Made by a program: the position numbers and the translations under genes
NCBI GenBank assembly: GCA_013398955.1
Contig: VWPU01008541.1
Location: forward strand, 1 to 64,000
Source: Callaeas wilsoni
Taxonomy: Eukaryota > Chordata > Aves > Passeriformes > Callaeidae
Reading direction: 5' to 3'
Length of the DNA: 64,000 nt
In this document: positions 62,279 to 64,000 of the stretch, piece by piece
Layout of the letters: every line of letters starts with the position of its first letter
Numbering within the stretch: the first letter of the stretch is position 1
The notes under the pieces: model-generated
Seen by the model: the letters and a program-made list of their open reading frames with translations, nothing else
Told to the model about the DNA's origin: nothing
Database searches by the model: none

Positions 62279-64000
62279 CATTTCTCAATGCTTAGCTACA
62301 TTACTAAAAGAAACTAATAGCAGAGAAATAGAAACTGACCAGATGAATAGTTCTACTTGGGTTTTGATTGACTGATCTACACATAGATGTTTTCTGAAGA
62401 AAAAAAATTATTTTAGTGGATTGTGGAAATTGTCTTTTACCTTAGCATCATTACTGTAATTAGAATATACGGTTTATTTTCTGTAAAAGTTAATTTTCAT
62501 CTCAAAAACAACTGTGTCTTTAAAAGACATCTTGAGACCACTAAGCTTATGTTCAGTGTCAGGTGGGTTTCCAAAGTGACACAGTTTTCCATCCTGGTAG
62601 TCCATGCCAAGGAGTTTGATCTCTGTGCCAGGGCACGCTGTTTCTGAGGTCACTGGATCTGGAAGGGAGCTAACAGATGTACAGGGGAAGGAAGACAAGG
62701 GTCCTTCATGGAGCAGATACACCGAACAAATTGCCAAAAGGGTACAGAGTAAATCTAGGGACTCCAGAAGGGCTGAAAAATCAGTCTGAGAGGCTCATGT
62801 GGCAACTGTTTCATTTCATGCATGGTGACAGGAGAGCAGGGAAGCTGGAAATGCTGATGCAGAGTGAAATTGGCCTGTCACTTTCAAAGCATGTCAAACA
62901 GGATACTGAAGAAAAAATCAGCTTCACCAAAAAGCAGCAAAGCCTGGGGAGCCCATTACTGCCTGGGACCTTTCAGTTCTGGTGAGCTTATGCAAGTTTT
63001 TATTAGCCTTTCTATCTATGAGGAACTATAACTTTGGAGATTTCATCGTATGGGAACTACTGTGAGCTCCCCTTTATTTTTCATGAACTGGACATTGCAT
63101 TTCTTAGCCAGCTATAGTTATGATTGATCTATGGCTATGATAATTCTGATATATATCTTGTCTATCTTACTCAGAAATCTTTCCTACAGAGACAGGAAAA
63201 TAAAAGATTACTTTCTAGCAAATTACTGCTGTAAAGCAACAAAGGAAACAGAGTTATATTGCAGTGGTGAGAAAAATCCATGTGATTTTTATTATCACAG
63301 ATTAATTATTTTTTTAACTTTGATTATTTGCATAGATGCATTTCTTGTAGAACACTGATTCATACGTACACATGTATAAAAAATAAACTTATGCTTCTCT
63401 ATTCTGTGATAATTTTCTAAATATCCTCTCTTCCAGGTCTCATGTACTTACAACTAATACTGCCCTTCCTTGTGCTTCATTGCTATGCTGTTATTCTTTT
63501 AAACATTCGCTTTAGTACTGCTACCTCCAGCACTTGCCTACCTTGGTGATGAACAGATGAGCACAGTGGAAATATGACAAGCACAGAATTACTAATATGC
63601 CCTTTTACAGAGCTAGTGGTGGCTGAATCATGATTTACAAATACTTAGTGACACCAAAATTAATCTCATTTTTAGGAAGAGGTTTTTTTCTCCCAAACAT
63701 TGACTGCCTTAGACCTTAATGGAAAGTATCTCCTTCTTTGGTTTTCTAATGTGAAAATTACGTATGATTTTTTTGTAATTCTTCATCAATGGGGATGGTA
63801 AGAACACACACTGTTTTCTGTCCTAGAGAAATATGTGCAATCACTTCCATTTGATACTTACTTATGTTTAGTGAACTTTTTATTCGCAGCCCATAATATG
63901 TAATGGGGTGCTAGGCACTATCAGAGCATGCTTTTTACTCTTATTCTAGGCTTATCATCATTTTGTGGTATGCTTTGATGTTTTCCAGCCAAAGTATTCA
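62279..64000. other. non-coding stretch with one weakly exon-like patch
   Basis: The part at 62550-62990 is richer in G+C than its flanks and carries a 102-codon frame (62677-62985) that ends at TGGTGAGC, where CTG|GTGAGC could serve as a splice donor. I see no good acceptor upstream and no recognised domain in the translation. The rest is ordinary AT-rich DNA. Confidence 0.4.

Noticed and set aside
62009..62375. Overlapping Arg/Glu-rich and Ser/Pro/Leu-rich frames
   Set aside because: They are translations of the 20-bp minisatellite in different frames. The repeat lacks stop codons in every frame.

Overview
The window reads as vertebrate, and most likely avian, nuclear non-coding DNA. It is AT-rich, has no dense open reading frames, and carries interspersed repeats typical of birds: 3' ends and one internal coding fragment of CR1 LINEs, and several solitary long terminal repeats (LTRs) of avian endogenous retroviruses. 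The LTR at 10.06-11.09 kb and the LTR at 54.78-55.32 kb match families I recall from songbirds and other Neoaves. The species cannot be named from this. I find no intact protein-coding gene, no tRNA or rRNA gene, no CRISPR array and no bacterial-type operon. The longest open frames lie inside LTRs, inside G+C-rich islands, or are about what AT-rich DNA gives by chance. The window is either intergenic or inside a very large intron; the sequence alone does not decide.

Layout. 0-10 kb: AT-rich DNA with a near-perfect 23-bp inverted repeat at 1.42 kb, a pentanucleotide repeat at 2.16 kb, a CR1 3' tail at 2.83 kb and a small hairpin at 7.93 kb. 10.06-11.09 kb: a complete-looking solo LTR. 11-34 kb: mostly featureless, with a G+C-rich segment containing two mutually exclusive hairpins at 16.95 kb, CR1 tails at 21.43 kb (minus) and 25.71 kb (plus), a CA repeat at 24.4 kb and a diverged tandem duplication of about 107 bp at 28.1 kb. 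34.2-34.6 kb: a (TGGA)n(GGAA)n microsatellite beside an internal CR1 ORF2 fragment on the minus strand. 38.7-39.9 kb: two related LTR 3' ends in the same direction. 41.8-42.8 kb: a hairpin and an exon-like segment with good splice signals but no full-length open frame. 49.5-49.9 and 51.4-51.7 kb: two G+C-rich islands of unknown origin. 54.78-55.32 kb: a solo LTR on the minus strand. 62.07-62.28 kb: a highly uniform 20-bp purine-rich minisatellite. The remainder looks like ordinary AT-rich non-coding DNA.

No genes work together here. The points most worth checking are the 1.42 kb hairpin, the two G+C islands, the module sharing among the LTRs, the exon-like segment at 42.6 kb and the uniform minisatellite. 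Family assignments rest on my memory of consensus sequences, not on a database search. Composition and open-frame expectations were estimated by hand.
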